A DNA stretch of 64,000 bases, taken from positions 62,001-126,000 of the forward strand of contig JAIQDT010014612.1 in NCBI GenBank assembly GCA_021521415.1, in the 5' to 3' direction. This document shows, piece by piece, positions 32,136-44,296 of the stretch. The number at the start of each line of letters is the position of its first letter. The first letter of the stretch is position 1. The DNA is from Bidens hawaiensis. Its lineage: Eukaryota; Streptophyta; Magnoliopsida; Asterales; Asteraceae. The translations under genes and the position numbers were made by a program. The notes beneath the pieces are model-generated. The model was not told the DNA's origin. It worked only from the letters and a program-made list of their open reading frames with translations, and made no database searches.

Positions 32136-33310
32136 GTGGTGGAAAAGAAGAAACGAAAAATTAAGGACATTCCTGTTGTTCGTGAGTATCCCGAGGTGTT
32201 TCCCGATGATGTTTCTGGTCTTCCTCCTAATCGAAATGTGGAATTTCGAATCGATCTCGTGCCTGGTGCAACCCCGATTGCAAGGACTCCTTATCGTCTT
32301 GCACACTCCGAGATGCAAGAATTGTCTAATCAGCTCCAAGAACTTTTGGATAAAGGGTTCATTCGCCCTAGTTCATCTCCTTGGGGCGCACCCGTGCTTT
32401 TCGTCAAGAAGAAAGATGGATCCTTCCGTATGTGCATTGATTACCGGGAGCTCAACAAACTCACAATCAAGAATCATTATCCTTTGCCTCGTATTGACGA
32501 CCTTTTTGATCAACTCCAAGGAGCCTCATGCTTTTCAAAGATTGATCTTCGTTCGGGTTATCATCAACTATGCGTGCATGAAGATGACATACCCAAGACC
32601 TCTTTTCGGACTCGTTATGGGCATTACGAATTTATGGTTATGCCTTTTGGGCTAACCAATGCACCCGCGGGGTTTATGGATCTCATGAACCACGTATGCA
32701 AACCTTACTTAGATAAATTCTTAACTGTTTTATTGACAACATTCTTATTTATTCCAAGTCCAAAGCCGAGCACGAGAAACATCTTCATTCCGTCCTTGAT
32801 CTCTTAAGGAAGGAACAACTCTATGCTAAGTTCTCAAAGTGCGAGTTCTGGTTGAAAGAAATTCCGTTCTTAGGTCATATAGTAAACTAAAAGGGTATCC
32901 ACGTTGACCCAGCCAAAATCGAAGCCGTTAAGAATTGGAAAACTCCAACCACTCCTACCGAAGTTCGTTCATTCCTTGGTCTTGCGGGTTATTGTCATCG
33001 CTTCATTCTTAATTTTTCCAAGATCGCTTTGCCCCTAACCTCACTAACTCATAAGGATAAACCTTATGTATGGGGGCCAAAGCAAGATGAATCCTTTCAT
33101 ACTCTTAAGCGCATGCTTTGCGATGCACCGATCCTTGCACTCCCTGAGGGCAATGAGGATTTTGTTGTCTATTGTGATGCTTCCAATCAAGTCCTAGCTT
33201 GTGTCCTTATGCAACGAGGTAAAGTTATCGCTTATGCTTCGTGACAACTTAAGGTTAATGAAAAGAATTATACAACGCACGATCTTGAACTTGGTGTCGT
33301 TGTATTCGCG
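32136..33310 (+). pseudogene. pol: reverse transcriptase and start of RNase H
   Basis: 32136-32807 has [75 protein letters not shown] and [17 protein letters not shown]. The YxDD box is lost by a frameshift ([13 protein letters not shown] for the expected FIDDILIYS). Connection and RNase H continue at 32810-33244 ([23 protein letters not shown] type, then [17 protein letters not shown]). A TGA sits at 33242 where SRQL is expected. Confidence 0.85.
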
Positions 33311-35019
33311 TTGAAAATTTGGAGACATTATCTATACGGCACTAAATGCGTGGTATTCACCGACCACAAAAGTATTCAACATATTTTCGACCAAAAAGAT
33401 CTAAACATGCGGCAACGACGATGGGCCGAACTACTTAGCGACTACGACTGCGAAATTCGTTATCATCCTGGTAAAGCGAATGTTGTAGCCGACGCCCTTA
33501 GTCGAAAGACCCATGTTAAATCAATTTTGCTTCATTGTGTGACCATTCAAACCGATCTCCAACTTCGTATCTTTGAAGCCCAACATGTCTCTGTCACCGA
33601 GGGTAATATGTACGGAGAAATATCATGTGGTGCCAAGAAGCAACTTGAAACTAAGCGCGATGATTTGTTGTATTACCTCGATCGTTTGTGGATTGCTAAT
33701 CGTGACAATCTTCGCACATTCATCATGGAAGAAGCTCATAAGTCCCGATATTCCATTCATCCCGTTGAGGATAAGATGTATTTTGATCTGCGGACCATAT
33801 TTTGGTGGCCCGGTATGAAGAAAGACATTGCATTATATGTGGGAAAATGCCTTACTTGCGCTAAAATTAAAGCCGAGCACCAACGACCATCTAGTTTGCT
33901 CGTTCAACCACACATCCCTGTTTGGAAATGGTAGGATATCTCTATGGATTTTGTGTTCAAGCTTCCGACTACTCGAAACCGCCACGACGGTATTTGGGTT
34001 ATAGTTGACCGTTTGACTAAATCTGCTCATTTCATCCCGATCAATGAAAAGTTTTCGGTTGATCAACTCGCTCATATCTATGTTCAGCGTATCGCTTGTC
34101 TTCATGGTATACCTTTGCGTATCATTTCCGATCATGATAGTCGTTTTACTTCTCACTTCTGGTCATCACTTCAAAAAGCGTTGGGAACTCGATTGGATCT
34201 TAGCACCGCCTACCATCCTCAGACTGATGGGCAATCCGACCGTACGATTCAAACGCTCGAAGACATGCTTAGGTCATGTGTCATGGATTTCGGTGGAATC
34301 TGGATTCTCATCTTCACTTGATTGAGTTCTCATACAATAATAGTTATCATTCGAGTATTCGTATGGCTCCGCTCCAAGCACTCTATGGTCATAAATGTCG
34401 ATCACCTATTTGTTGGAGTGAAATTGGTGAAACCCAAATCAGGTCTCGAACTTGTCTAAGAGACTACTGATCGAATCGCTCAAATTCGACAAAACCTATT
34501 AACCGCTCGTAGTCAACAAAAGAGTTACGTCGATAACCGACGACGACCCCTTGAGTTTAATGTTGGTGATCGTGTACTTCTCAAGGTATCTCCTTGGAAA
34601 GGTGTTGTTCGTTTTGGCAAGAAAGGCAAGCTATCTCCTCGATTTGTTGGACCTTTCAAGATTCTTACTCGTGTTGGTAGTGTTGCTTACACACTCGAAC
34701 CTCCTTAAGAACTTTCTCATCCGACGTTTCATGTTTCGAATCTGAAGAAATGTCTTGCTGATGGAAATCTCCATGTACCACTCGACGATGTGCGTATCGA
34801 TGAAACAATGCACTTTGTTGAGAAACTGGAGGAAATCATGGATCGCAAAGACAAGGAAACTAAATGTAGCCGTATACCTTTGGTAAAGGTTCGTTGGAAA
34901 TCCAAGTGTGGCGCTGAATTCACTTGGGAACGAGAAGATCAAATGCGAAGAAAGTATCCTCATCTCTTTGTTACGGATTCTTCTACTTATTTTCGGGACG
35001 AAATTCTCAAAAGTAGAGA
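33311..35019 (+). pseudogene. pol: RNase H end, integrase and chromodomain-like tail
   Basis: 33311-33934: [37 protein letters not shown] (RNase H end), then the zinc region [18 protein letters not shown]...KCLTC. A TAG at 33932 falls in WE(D). 33944-34321: core with [21 protein letters not shown] and [20 protein letters not shown], so Asp, Asp are kept and Glu of SER reads Asp. 34276-34470: [22 protein letters not shown]. 34551-35019: RFGKKGKLSPRFVGPFKIL, then VKVRWKSKCGAEFTWEREDQM, a chromodomain-like end as in the minus-strand element. Open reading runs into the 3' LTR. Confidence 0.88.
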
Positions 35020-35023
35020 ATGT

Positions 35024-36705
35024 TGTGACAATTGTCAATTTGTATTCGTATTCGTATTTGTATTTGTATTTGTTAAAGCGACCCGTTGTGTTGTTTCAAT
35101 AAATCCGTATCTATCGTTTATCCTTTAATATTAATTACGACGATTTATGTTTGTTACTCGTTCATTGTCTATTTGTTTAATTTAATTAACGAATCTCCGA
35201 GCTATAAAAGTCTATAAAATAATCAAAGTATCGAGTAAAAAATGTAAACAATCTAAGGATATTAAAGATATAACAAGTTTTACCTTAGTTAACTATATTT
35301 ATAAAGTTCAAGGTTCAAGTATTAAAAAAGTTTAAAATCAAATTTATTATGGTTATAAAGTATAAGGGCATAAAGTGTAAATAGGAATTTAAATTATAAT
35401 ATTATAATAATATAAAACCCTACCCAGCCCCTTCCCCCCTTTCCCCTTCGTTTTTCCGATACACCTCCGGCCGGCGACGTAGAACCAATTCCGGCGACCT
35501 TAAAACCACTTCAAAACGCCATATTAATCAAACATTAACGATTGAATACCATTGCACCATCATATTAACACCTAATCAAGACCCATTTATGCGTATTAAC
35601 ACCCCATCGATCGGATTTTAACCCCGAAACCGTCGGCTTTGATGATAATATCAATAATATGAATTAAACACCCAACGTATAGATCAAGCCTATAAATAGC
35701 ACCCTAGTCTCTTCCTGAACATGCTACTAACATAATTTTACACAAACAAACTCCATAATACCACTGAATAATTCGTCCAAGTCCGTTCCGGTCAATTTTT
35801 TCATTCACCCACTTTTCGGTGACATCAGAGGTAATTGATAGGTGGGTTTCATTAGTTTGATCCGTCTAACAAAACCCTAACCTAAATCTATCAAACATGT
35901 AATGGATTTGAAGAATTGAAATCTAGAGTTTATGTGAAGAAGATGAAGTTGGGGTTGTGTTAAAAATTAATTTCTTTCATCTTTTAAACAAAAAGCTCAA
36001 GTGGTCCAGTGGCCGTGTATGTGTTGTATGGTTGTGAAGACCCGGGTTTGAACCCGGGTCACAGCAAACCAATTTTTATATTTTTGAAGACCATTTTTTT
36101 TAGTTTTAATAAATTAAATATATATTTATAAATCATACAAAATAAATAAAATTAGTTTTATAGTTAAATAAAAGATGTTTTTATTTCGTTAGCAAATTCG
36201 TTCAAGAACCAACTTTTACAAACTCAATCCGCTCGTTTAAAACTCGCTAAATAATTATTTAGATAATATATATAATGTCGTTGTAATTTTAGGGTTGTTA
36301 CCGAATGGACCCCCGATCCGAGTACATTTGGTTGTTACCGAATGGAAAAGACATTTCTTGCGCTATTACTACACCAAGTTTCATGGAATTGTATGGTTTT
36401 TATGTACTTGTATCAAACTTGTGTGAACTCACCAACTATTCAATTAGTTGACTTTATTTTATATATATACTACAGGTACTTACATTAGAGGATGAAATGA
36501 CGAAAGACACTAGAAGTTAGGTTATTTAAAGAATAAACAAGAAGATGTGTTTTATTGTTTTCCTTTATATTTGTCTTATTGAACAACTTGTGTACTTGGG
36601 ATTTGAATGAATTAATGATATTATTGTAACTTAGTAGTGTCACATGTGTTTTAGGCAATCTATACGTCACACCCGGGCGTATTCCGCTAAAGCCGGGGTG
36701 TTACA
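35024..36705 (+). mobile_element. 3' LTR, 1682 bp, internally deleted
   Basis: Same start and end as the 5' LTR, but about 500 bp shorter. The missing part corresponds to about 26150-26650. At the junction GGTTGTTACCGAATGG is present twice (36293-36308 and 36330-36345), only once in the 5' LTR. The intron donor is lost with the deletion; the acceptor remains at 36475. Confidence 0.93.
35994..36077 (+). other. tRNA-like unit in the 3' LTR
   Basis: A box TGGTCCAGTGG (36002-36012) is intact. The B box reads GGTTTGAACC (36045-36054), one change from the 5' LTR copy. The flanking T-arm stem is kept and a T-run follows at 36073-36077. Confidence 0.65.
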
Positions 36706-38650
36706 CAGGCTGAGGACCCGTTAAACCAAGCGCTCTCGGGAGGCAGCCCGAGATTTTGTTTATCTCTTTTTATTTTTTGTTACTAAGGATTCTCCCAATT
36801 GAAGTCTCTCGTACTCAATCTCCATTCGAGCAACTGATTTTGAGGGTATTCTATTTGTCTTTTCATTTATAAAAATAAAAATATAAAAAATATATATATA
36901 AAACCAACAAAATCCAAAAAAATTATAAAAATCATAAAAATACAAAAATATGTTTATTACATATCTTTTTTTTAGTTGTGTACGCCGCTATATGAGAGCG
37001 ATTTTGCTCAGTATAGGTTATATCTTCTCGCATGATAGCTCTGGATTGCGCTTCGGAACTATTCTCCCAAGGTTGCGGCCGCGAATGAAATGCTATACTG
37101 ACTTTATACACATATTATGAAGACATGCACATAAACCAGGGGAGTAATACGTTCTTTTATCTTGTTATTCGTTATTCTTTCTAGTTTATTTTTATTTTTA
37201 TTTCTTTTCCAAATGCTCATCGAGAAAGATTCGTCGTTCAAGTATGGGATGGGAGTTTATTTTTACTTAGTTGTGGGAAAAAATAAAAATTGTTTAAATA
37301 ATAATTATAATAACAATAATATATAATAATACAAAATAATAAATATATATTCATATATATAAAATAAAAAAATTAAAAAAACCAAAAAGATTTTAAGAAG
37401 TTGTTCATTTATTCAAATTTTTAAGTATTAAAAAGGAAATGATATTAACTACCGATCATTATCACTCTTGAATTGTAAAAGAAAAATGAGTTTTTAAATC
37501 AGAGCATATAATTTGGGCTGTGTCAGTGGGCTCAGCTCTTTAGTTGGTATAGACAGTACATGTTTGACTTTAAATAAATTCTTAAAATTGTTTGAACTTT
37601 AGTGGGATGCATTAAAAAATAATTTTGGGATGAAAGCCTGAGCCATAATCAAGCCTCATTTTTGATTTGATTGCTAAATTTTTATGAATATCTTAATGCT
37701 GAAATACGATGCTTGGGTAGGTTTAACGTTAGAGTATACTAGTTAGCCATGATATAAACATAAAAACATACTTCTAGTTTTAGTGGTAGACACTTCACTG
37801 GTGTATTGTTTTATAACCTTAAGTCCTGTATTGATGGGATGCTCCAGGATTCGAAGACTATGGGTCTGTATACGGTATATCATCTGGGTATTCACATCAC
37901 CTAAGCGGATTTGTGAATATTTAAATAAGCTAAAATTAGCAAACCCGCAATTTATTGCCAAATAATAAGTCATAAAACTTCATCACTCATGCTTTAAAGT
38001 ACACATTACATTACTAACTTGATCAAACCACGCTGTTAGCCATATGATGTCTCCTTGCTCGCGCCCTATTACAATTAAGAAACGGACCACAAGGCTCATA
38101 TCATATGTAAACCGACAGATGAATTCGTGTATACTCACCGATGGTGATGGTCCTGGGGTGGTTCTTGATAACGAGTGTATGCCATGTAGTAGGGAACACT
38201 GGCCAGTTAATTCTTAGTTGCACTTAATCGAGTATCTAAGTAGCTGCCTAGTAGACCTTAATGCTTAAACTTAGGTGGATAAACAATATCCTTGATCGTC
38301 TCAGTTTTGCTTAAATGTTATAATCTGTTTTATTCAGTTAGATATGAGGTTTAAGTCGACTTGGGGTGGTTCTAGGGTCGGTAAAATCAAGGAAAAGAAA
38401 AAAATATATTTATTAATTTTGGCATCCACTAGTTCATATAAACTTAAAATTGTCACATGTTATTTGTCTCGTTGCGTATGGAAAGGGCATGGGTTTAAAG
38501 TGGACCATTACAGCGGCAATCGCGGTTAATGTTTTGATAATGTTTTTGAATATTGAAAAAAATCAAGAGTTGAGTTGCTACTATTTATCGGTTATGATCC
38601 TTTTCATACTTCTTTTTTAGGGACGAAAAAGGTTTAAGTGTGGGAATGTT
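36706..38650 (+). other. Athila post-integrase region and 3' polypurine tract
   Basis: Resumes with CAGGC and TGAGGACCCG, then AAGCGCTCTCGGGAGGCAGCCCGAG, a block common just after Athila integrase. The rest is A+T-rich; I see no ORF of note, so any accessory ORF is lost. It ends in a weak hairpin (CTTTTT 38612-38617 with AAAAAG 38626-38631) and the purine tract GTTTAAGTGTGGGAATGTT before the LTR. Confidence 0.6.
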
Positions 38651-39067
38651 TGATGTGTTGTAAAACACACGGTTTTTCTTGCTAGTTTCTATGTCATTTT
38701 GTGCCTAAACGTTAACAAATATCAGTTGTTTTTGCATGAATTTACATGTTTGTGTATGTGATAGGTCCCATGTTGAAGAGAACAAGAAATGAATTAAATG
38801 AAGAAAAAATCAGCAAAAACAGAGATCGGATGAAGCCGGTACGCACAAACGAAGTTTAAACGAGTCGAAAAACGAGAACTGTACACCTGAAGGGCCTGGC
38901 CGTGCTACGCGATCAGGTGACCCTTCATGGCCGCAGGTGGCGGCGCCCTAGGATGTCACCTCAGCTTCCAAACCCCGTTAGCAGACGATTTTTTCCTATT
39001 AGGACCTAGTTGGACCGGATTTTATATATATTAACTTGTTTTACTAGTTTATAACACACACACACAT

Positions 39068-39099
<32 letters not shown>

Positions 39100-40352
39100 G
39101 TATATAGATAATAAACCCTAAAACAGTTTTATAATCATACCAGCCACCATAGAGACCTGAGGGACGAAGAATTAAATAGGAGAAGCTGTCGGTTCGTTGT
39201 CTGATCAAGCTTTTGTTCGGTTTTGATTATTTCAACAGTTATAAGTTTGTTTTGAGTTTTTAAACTACATGACAAGTTTTAATCAGTTGTTTATGAACAT
39301 GTTTATCATTATTTACTTCTGTTCCATGAATATGATTGGCTAAACTTGTTTGAATCACCTAGGTTTGATGTTTAACGGTTAAAATAAACTAGTTTAGGGT
39401 GCTTAACGAGCGGTTGATTTTTTTCTATCGTCAAAGTTCATAATTTGTGATTTAACACCGTTAATAATTGCTGCCATAGATGTATCTTAGGTTGCATGAG
39501 CCCCGTGTGATTGATTATTGTATAAATTAGTTTTGTGTGGTCGTTAATTGCATAGTTCGGTTAATACTTTGTGTGTTGATTGATTGTGATACACGTATCA
39601 TTAGGGTTTGTGTTGCATAGATCATTAAAATTAGTAGATTAACCACCTTAGAGTTGGACCAAAACCTTAGGTGTCGGCTTATATTACTAGTTAGTTGATA
39701 GGGTTAGTCGTTGCGAGACCACGTGCGGGTTTTCCCATTGTCGACTAGGTTTAGTTTGTAATTTGAGATGTTTTATCCTTAGTGTTGAATTACCCCTTTT
39801 CTCCTAGGTTTATAATAGATTGAACCTAAGCAAGTCTTGTAGCTTAAACATGGACCAAGTGTTTGGTTATTAGGGTACTTAGAATAAACAACCAATAATA
39901 AAAAGTTAATTAGACGTCGTTAGGGTTCCTGGTAAAACGGATCATAGGGACCCAGTTACCTTAGCCTCTCCTATGTTAGCTCATCTTTGGAACCCTGGTT
40001 TCAACCACGTGTTAGAACCCGAGCCATCCTACAGTCGTTAAGTCATCCTACCTAGGTAATTTGTTTTCTCATTATCATTAAATCTCGTTAAGTATTTCAG
40101 TTAGTTCAGTTAAGTTAAGTTAATTAGTTTAAAATAATTAATATAAAATCAATTAAATATTAAGGTAGGACTTGGATTAGGGTTTATAATCTGAGCTGTT
40201 CTCACGTGACTTCGAGTTCGATATCCGGACTTTCCTGATCTTTGCTATACGCGACCGGTACACTTGTCGTTTGTGTGAACTAACACAGATTGTTTGGTTT
40301 TTAAAGCTTAGTTGTGTTTCGTGTTTATTATTTATATATACTTTTCACATCA
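38651..40352 (+). mobile_element. 3' LTR of the Athila-like element
   Basis: Starts TGATGTG and ends CACATCA, a perfect 7-bp terminal inverted repeat, 1702 bp. The start directly follows the polypurine tract. A GC-rich stretch with inverted segments (CACCTGA 38884-38890, TCAGGTG 38913-38919) lies upstream of a TATATATA near 39023. A CA/TA microsatellite sits at 39054-39100. The 5' LTR is not in the window, so the end is inferred from the inverted repeat. Confidence 0.75.
39054..39100. repeat. CA/TA microsatellite
   Basis: (AC)n followed by (AT)n of about 45 bp in the Athila LTR, downstream of its TATA-like box. Confidence 0.9.
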
Positions 40353-40720
40353 GTTACGATCATTCTCTTAAGAGAGTATTTGTATATGGCCCGCATATAT
40401 GCTTAGTTTGCATATGGAAAACGTCTATGTAGGTGGTGTATGACACTCCTAACGCATAGTTAGTATCCCATACGTTGGTATGTCAGCATATGGGTGGCCA
40501 TTTGCTCAGGTTGTTAGCAAATGGCTAGCCATGCGCTTGAGAATGACCCCGTACTCCTTACTATGTTCAACATATGGGGGGTGTGTGTGTGCCAATAAAT
40601 AGGTTTACAAGTGTAAGAGTCAGTAGAATTCTTGGTAGTTTACTTCAACGAGTAACGTTATGTTGCTAAATTCTCTCTAGGATGATAGGCCATCACGAAG
40701 TGAACATCATGGTGGATCAT

Positions 40721-40753
<33 letters not shown>

Positions 40754-40796
40754 ATGTATGTATGTATGTATGTAGGTAGGTAGGTAGATAGGTATG
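40353..40796. other. unassigned spacer
   Basis: No gene. Directly after the Athila LTR; contains short motifs such as CATATGG repeats and ends in a microsatellite. It may be the original target DNA of these elements. Confidence 0.5.
40719..40792. repeat. TG / TGTA / GGTA microsatellite
   Basis: (TG)n, then about ten TGTA units, then GGTA units, over about 70 bp, ending at the start of LTR copy C. Confidence 0.95.
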
Positions 40797-41831
40797 TGTA
40801 ACAACTTAGATTTTTTTAAATTAATATTTTGTCCGACCCGTTTTATGTTCGGGAAATTTTTATCAAGAAAGAATATCGCGTTTTTCGAGTCATTATTAAT
40901 TTATTATTATTTGTTATCATATTTATTTAATATATATATAAAACAACTTTGATAATATACAACTATTACCCTAATCTATACTTTAACTCTATTATGTATC
41001 TACCACCATAGTCTAGGGACTAATCTTCAAATTTTGTAATATTATTATCTGTTAACCCATAAACCTCACCTGTATCCGTGACCCGAATAATAAACCAGTG
41101 AACCGTTTAAATTCCTTGAACCACAATTATCGTTCTATTAGTAAAATTGATCATGGCAGATCTTTATACCTATCTAAACGACTCAACTGATGGATACAAT
41201 TAGGAAAATATAATCTTATATGATACATTTACACCATCTTCACCCGTCTAGCAATATGCATCATAACGAGCTTTATATCGCAATTATACTTAGCTACATA
41301 ACCTCCATAGCCTCGCCAAGGAAAACCCTATAACCGATTTGATTATTATAGCCCCTGGACAATCGTTCGTGACCTTTGTTCCGCCGACGGCTAAACGTCT
41401 CAATTAACCTTCCATATATCATTCTCTGAGGTAATTTTAACATGTATTATGTTCGTTTTAAATCACTAACCAAAAACCCTAACACTAATTAGTCAAACAC
41501 ATAACGAATTACACGATTAAGATTGTTCTGGTCCATGGTGTAATTGTTAACTCGTCTGTTTATTTTTTTTCAGTTGGTGTTTATTTCAAGTGACTGGGTA
41601 GATCCGTTGGTTTTGGTTGTGCGTGTGTTGTGTTTTTGTCGGCCGTGCTGCGCGAGTTCGAGTCTCGGCAGCACCGTTTTTGATATTTTTTTATTTATTC
41701 AATTAAACTTATATAATCATATATATATAATTATCTAAATGATATTATCTAGTATTAGAAATATAATAATTAATCGGTATTTTGTCTAAAACCGACATAA
41801 ACTATTCCATATTTCGAACCTTGGCAAAACC

Positions 41832-41878
<47 letters not shown>

Positions 41879-42778
41879 TTATTAAAAATTGATAAAGGGT
41901 ATTAATTTATTTAATTTAGAATATATATATTTAAAAGAAATCTTTATTAATAATAAAAATATATATAAATACATTAAACGTATTTTTAGATTTAAATAAA
42001 CAAATCTCTTTATATAAACCATAAAGTTTTATAAATATTTGTAAGTATTGTTAAGTATTTTATTTATAATTATAACCTTATTAAAGATATGCTACCTATT
42101 ATAAAATTGATTAATAAAAGTGATGATCCAAAGTAATAAAATTAGTAATAGACCAAAGTGATAATTAACTTTCTCTAGTACTCACTCGATAATCGAATTT
42201 CTGATTCTCTATCTAGTTTTAGACTCGTCATTTAAATTATAGTTATTTATTCCGTAATTATTGTTACTTAGGATTTATCATCGGTAAATCCCGAAGAGCT
42301 AGACTTACCGCATTATCTCTTGCTTAATCGCTAAGGTGAGTATCTCACTCCCCTTTTTTTTCTACTTATCTTTAACTGTTTCAGGGACATATGCGTTCGT
42401 AAATATTTTACTATTATTTAATATTCAAACATGCAACTGTTAGTATTGTGTGTTTAACAATTTATACCTAACGTGTTATGTGCTTATATATTTTACTTGA
42501 ATACATGTCAGAGAGGTCCAACATATTCGCAGACTAGTATGATCATACGCCCGTCGTGTTAGCCATCGTTCAGTTCATCTGACATCAAGCTTACCGACAA
42601 CATTATTTACTTGCTCGTTGGTTAAACTGCTTATCTCACTTGACACATTTTTCCCTTTTATAATATTATTATAGTGTCTTAAATATGGTGTTTTACTCAC
42701 TCAATCTAGTGTTGACAAAACCTATTTGTATTTTTAACGAATATGCAGGTCATCGTGTGATATGATTTTCAAGCTTGA
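40797..42778 (+). mobile_element. Tekay-type LTR (copy C), cut by copia insertion
   Basis: Begins TGTAACAACTTAG like copy B and shares ATGTTCGGGAAAT, AAAACCGACAT, GTGAGTATCTCACTCC, GTATGATCATACG and ATGCAGGTCATCG. The right end (CTTGAGAGCTGTG block) is absent because the copia LTR starts at 42779. It contains a tRNA-like unit and an intact candidate intron (42336-42748). Confidence 0.85.
41592..41682 (+). other. tRNA-like unit in LTR copy C
   Basis: An A-box-like TGGTTTTGG starts at 41608; a B-box-like GAGTTCGAGTC (41655-41665) follows. The T-arm is extended into a long hairpin: GTGCTGC upstream pairs with GCAGCAC downstream. T-runs follow from 41676. Diverged but in the same relative position as in copies B and the 24891 LTR. 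Confidence 0.55.
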
Positions 42779-43291
42779 TGTTAGTACACGGTTTTGCGTC
42801 TCGAGTCTTTGTATTTATCATTAATATATTTGTCGTTTTATTAATGTAATATTTATTAAAGACTTTAATGTAGTTCGTTAAAGTATCGACTAGTTCGTTA
42901 AGGATGTTTAACGAACTAGACTTAAGTTATGTTCCCTCCTGATTCGTTAAGGATGTTTAACGAATCAAGGGGTGCTTCGTTATGTTTGTTTCATTTATTG
43001 TAATGTAACGAAGTAGAGGCTAGTTCGTTACGAAATGTGTAACGAACTAGATCCATCTTCTATATATAGTGGTTTCATTCCACTGTTAATTTAAGTCTTG
43101 AGATTTACTTATTGAACCTCTACCCAAATCCTCTCAAGCTTCATCTTAATATTATACATACACATATATACAATCTATACTATTACATATAACACTAATA
43201 CATAATCAATATAAGAGCATCATGAACTAGATCCGGTTTAGTTATATTAATTTATTAGATCTTAGATCTGTGATAGATCTAGGTAATCACA
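42779..43291 (+). mobile_element. 5' LTR of the outer copia element
   Basis: Starts TGTTAGTACACGG and ends GGTAATCACA, 513 bp, directly before the primer site. The five bases before it are CTTGA. The partner is outside the window, so the start is a best guess from TG position and the end of LTR copy C homology. Confidence 0.7.
42890..43069 (+). promoter_or_regulatory. U3 dyad array and TATA box of the outer copia LTR
   Basis: Perfect dyads: CTAGTTCGTTAA / TTAACGAACTAG (42890-42919, 12-bp arms, spacer GGATGT), TGATTCGTTAA / TTAACGAATCA (42940-42967, same spacer), CTTCGTTA / TAACGAAG (42975-43013, long spacer) and CTAGTTCGTTAC / GTAACGAACTAG (43020-43050). TATATATAG at 43061-43069 starts 11 bp after the last dyad. 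Half-sites TTCGTTA continue through the leader to about 44240. Confidence 0.85.
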
Positions 43292-43293
43292 AG

Positions 43294-43305
43294 TGGTATC
43301 AAATC
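43294..43305 (+). other. primer binding site of the outer copia element
   Basis: TGGTATCAAATC, two changes from TGGTATCAGAGC, two bases after the LTR end. Confidence 0.75.
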
Positions 43306-44296
43306 TTTCGGTGTTCGATTGCTCTTGATTCGAATGTTAATTCGTTAAATAAAGGACTGTTAATTGGTATTGTGTTATAAGTTTGTATACGGTTTGAGTT
43401 TGGATCAAATTTAGAGTGAATTTGATTCGGATATGGATTGTTTGGATTGGATTTGTTGTTGTTAAGGTATTGGTAAGGTTTGGTTAGAAGTAATTGGTAA
43501 TTGGATGGTTTTGGATTGAATTGAGTTGTTTTGGTTTTGGTCCGAAAACAGGGTATTAGATATGGTCAAATTGGTTTTGATCTACGATTAATTGGGTTAC
43601 GAGTGAGGTTGATTTGGATTCGCGTTGTGTTTCCGAGTAAATTGATAGGTAATTTGGTCAAGTTGGTTGTGTATTGACTGAGTATTACAAATTTGAGAAT
43701 GGTTTTGGTGTTCTTTGTTTTCCAGAAATCTGGAAATTCCATATGAAGAATTAAAGATCTTCATTGATATTTGAAGATTCGTTAAACCGTTGTTAGTTCG
43801 TTAAGCATTGTTTATCAATTCGCTACCTGATTCGTTAATAATTTTTGCTAATTAGTGAACCAGTTCGTTACAGTTTCTGATTCGTATGATTCAATTCGTG
43901 TTACACGTGTCCACTTCGTTAATCGTTATTCTAAACACTTTTTGCCACGTGGCAAAAGTTGTCAGAGTTAGTTACAACCATTGCAACAACCTGATTCGCT
44001 ATAAGTTGATTCCTTATCAACTGTGTCTGATTCGTCACTTAATTCGCTAAGTCTACGCTTAGTGATTCGTTAAAGAGAACCATTTGATTCGTTCATCTAT
44101 TGAGTCAAACTAATTCGTTATTTGACTTAATTCATAGACCAATTCGTTATTTACTTCGTTACCTGGACAATTTTCAATCCGTTAGTTGTGATTCGTTAAC
44201 CACTTTTTTACAGTTCGTTAATTCTACTGTTCACAGTTCGTTAATATAATTTTAACCTTTAACCCTTGGAGTTTGAAAATATTGTCATTTAACAAC
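43306..44296 (+). other. gag leader with TTCGTTA half-sites
   Basis: No ORF. The half-site TTCGTTA or TTCGCTA recurs at many places between 43790 and 44245, mostly as single sites. The ATG of gag follows at 44297. Confidence 0.7.

Larger units (their letters stand above)
24891..36705 (+). mobile_element. Tekay-like Ty3/gypsy element, plus strand, with nested LINE
   Basis: LTRs at 24891-27074 and 35024-36705 start TGTGACA and the 3' one ends GTTACA. The target repeat CAGGC is found at 24886-24890 and 36706-36710. A primer site follows the 5' LTR. The internal part encodes gag, protease, RT, RNase H and integrase in broken frames and is interrupted by an RTE LINE. It lies just after the Athila integrase. 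Confidence 0.95.
7892..40352 (+). mobile_element. nested Athila-like Ty3 element, plus strand
   Basis: One Athila-like element can be followed through four blocks: 7892-8258 (gag), 10547-10628 (gag), 20440-24890 (gag end, protease, RT, RNase H, integrase) and 36706-40352 (post-pol and 3' LTR). Each interruption has TG...CA ends and a matching 5-bp target repeat: TGAGG, TCAAC and CAGGC. When insertions and one repeat copy are skipped, the gag reading frame continues across both gag junctions. The N-terminal gag and 5' LTR are missing; the left end abuts LTR copy A. Confidence 0.85.
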
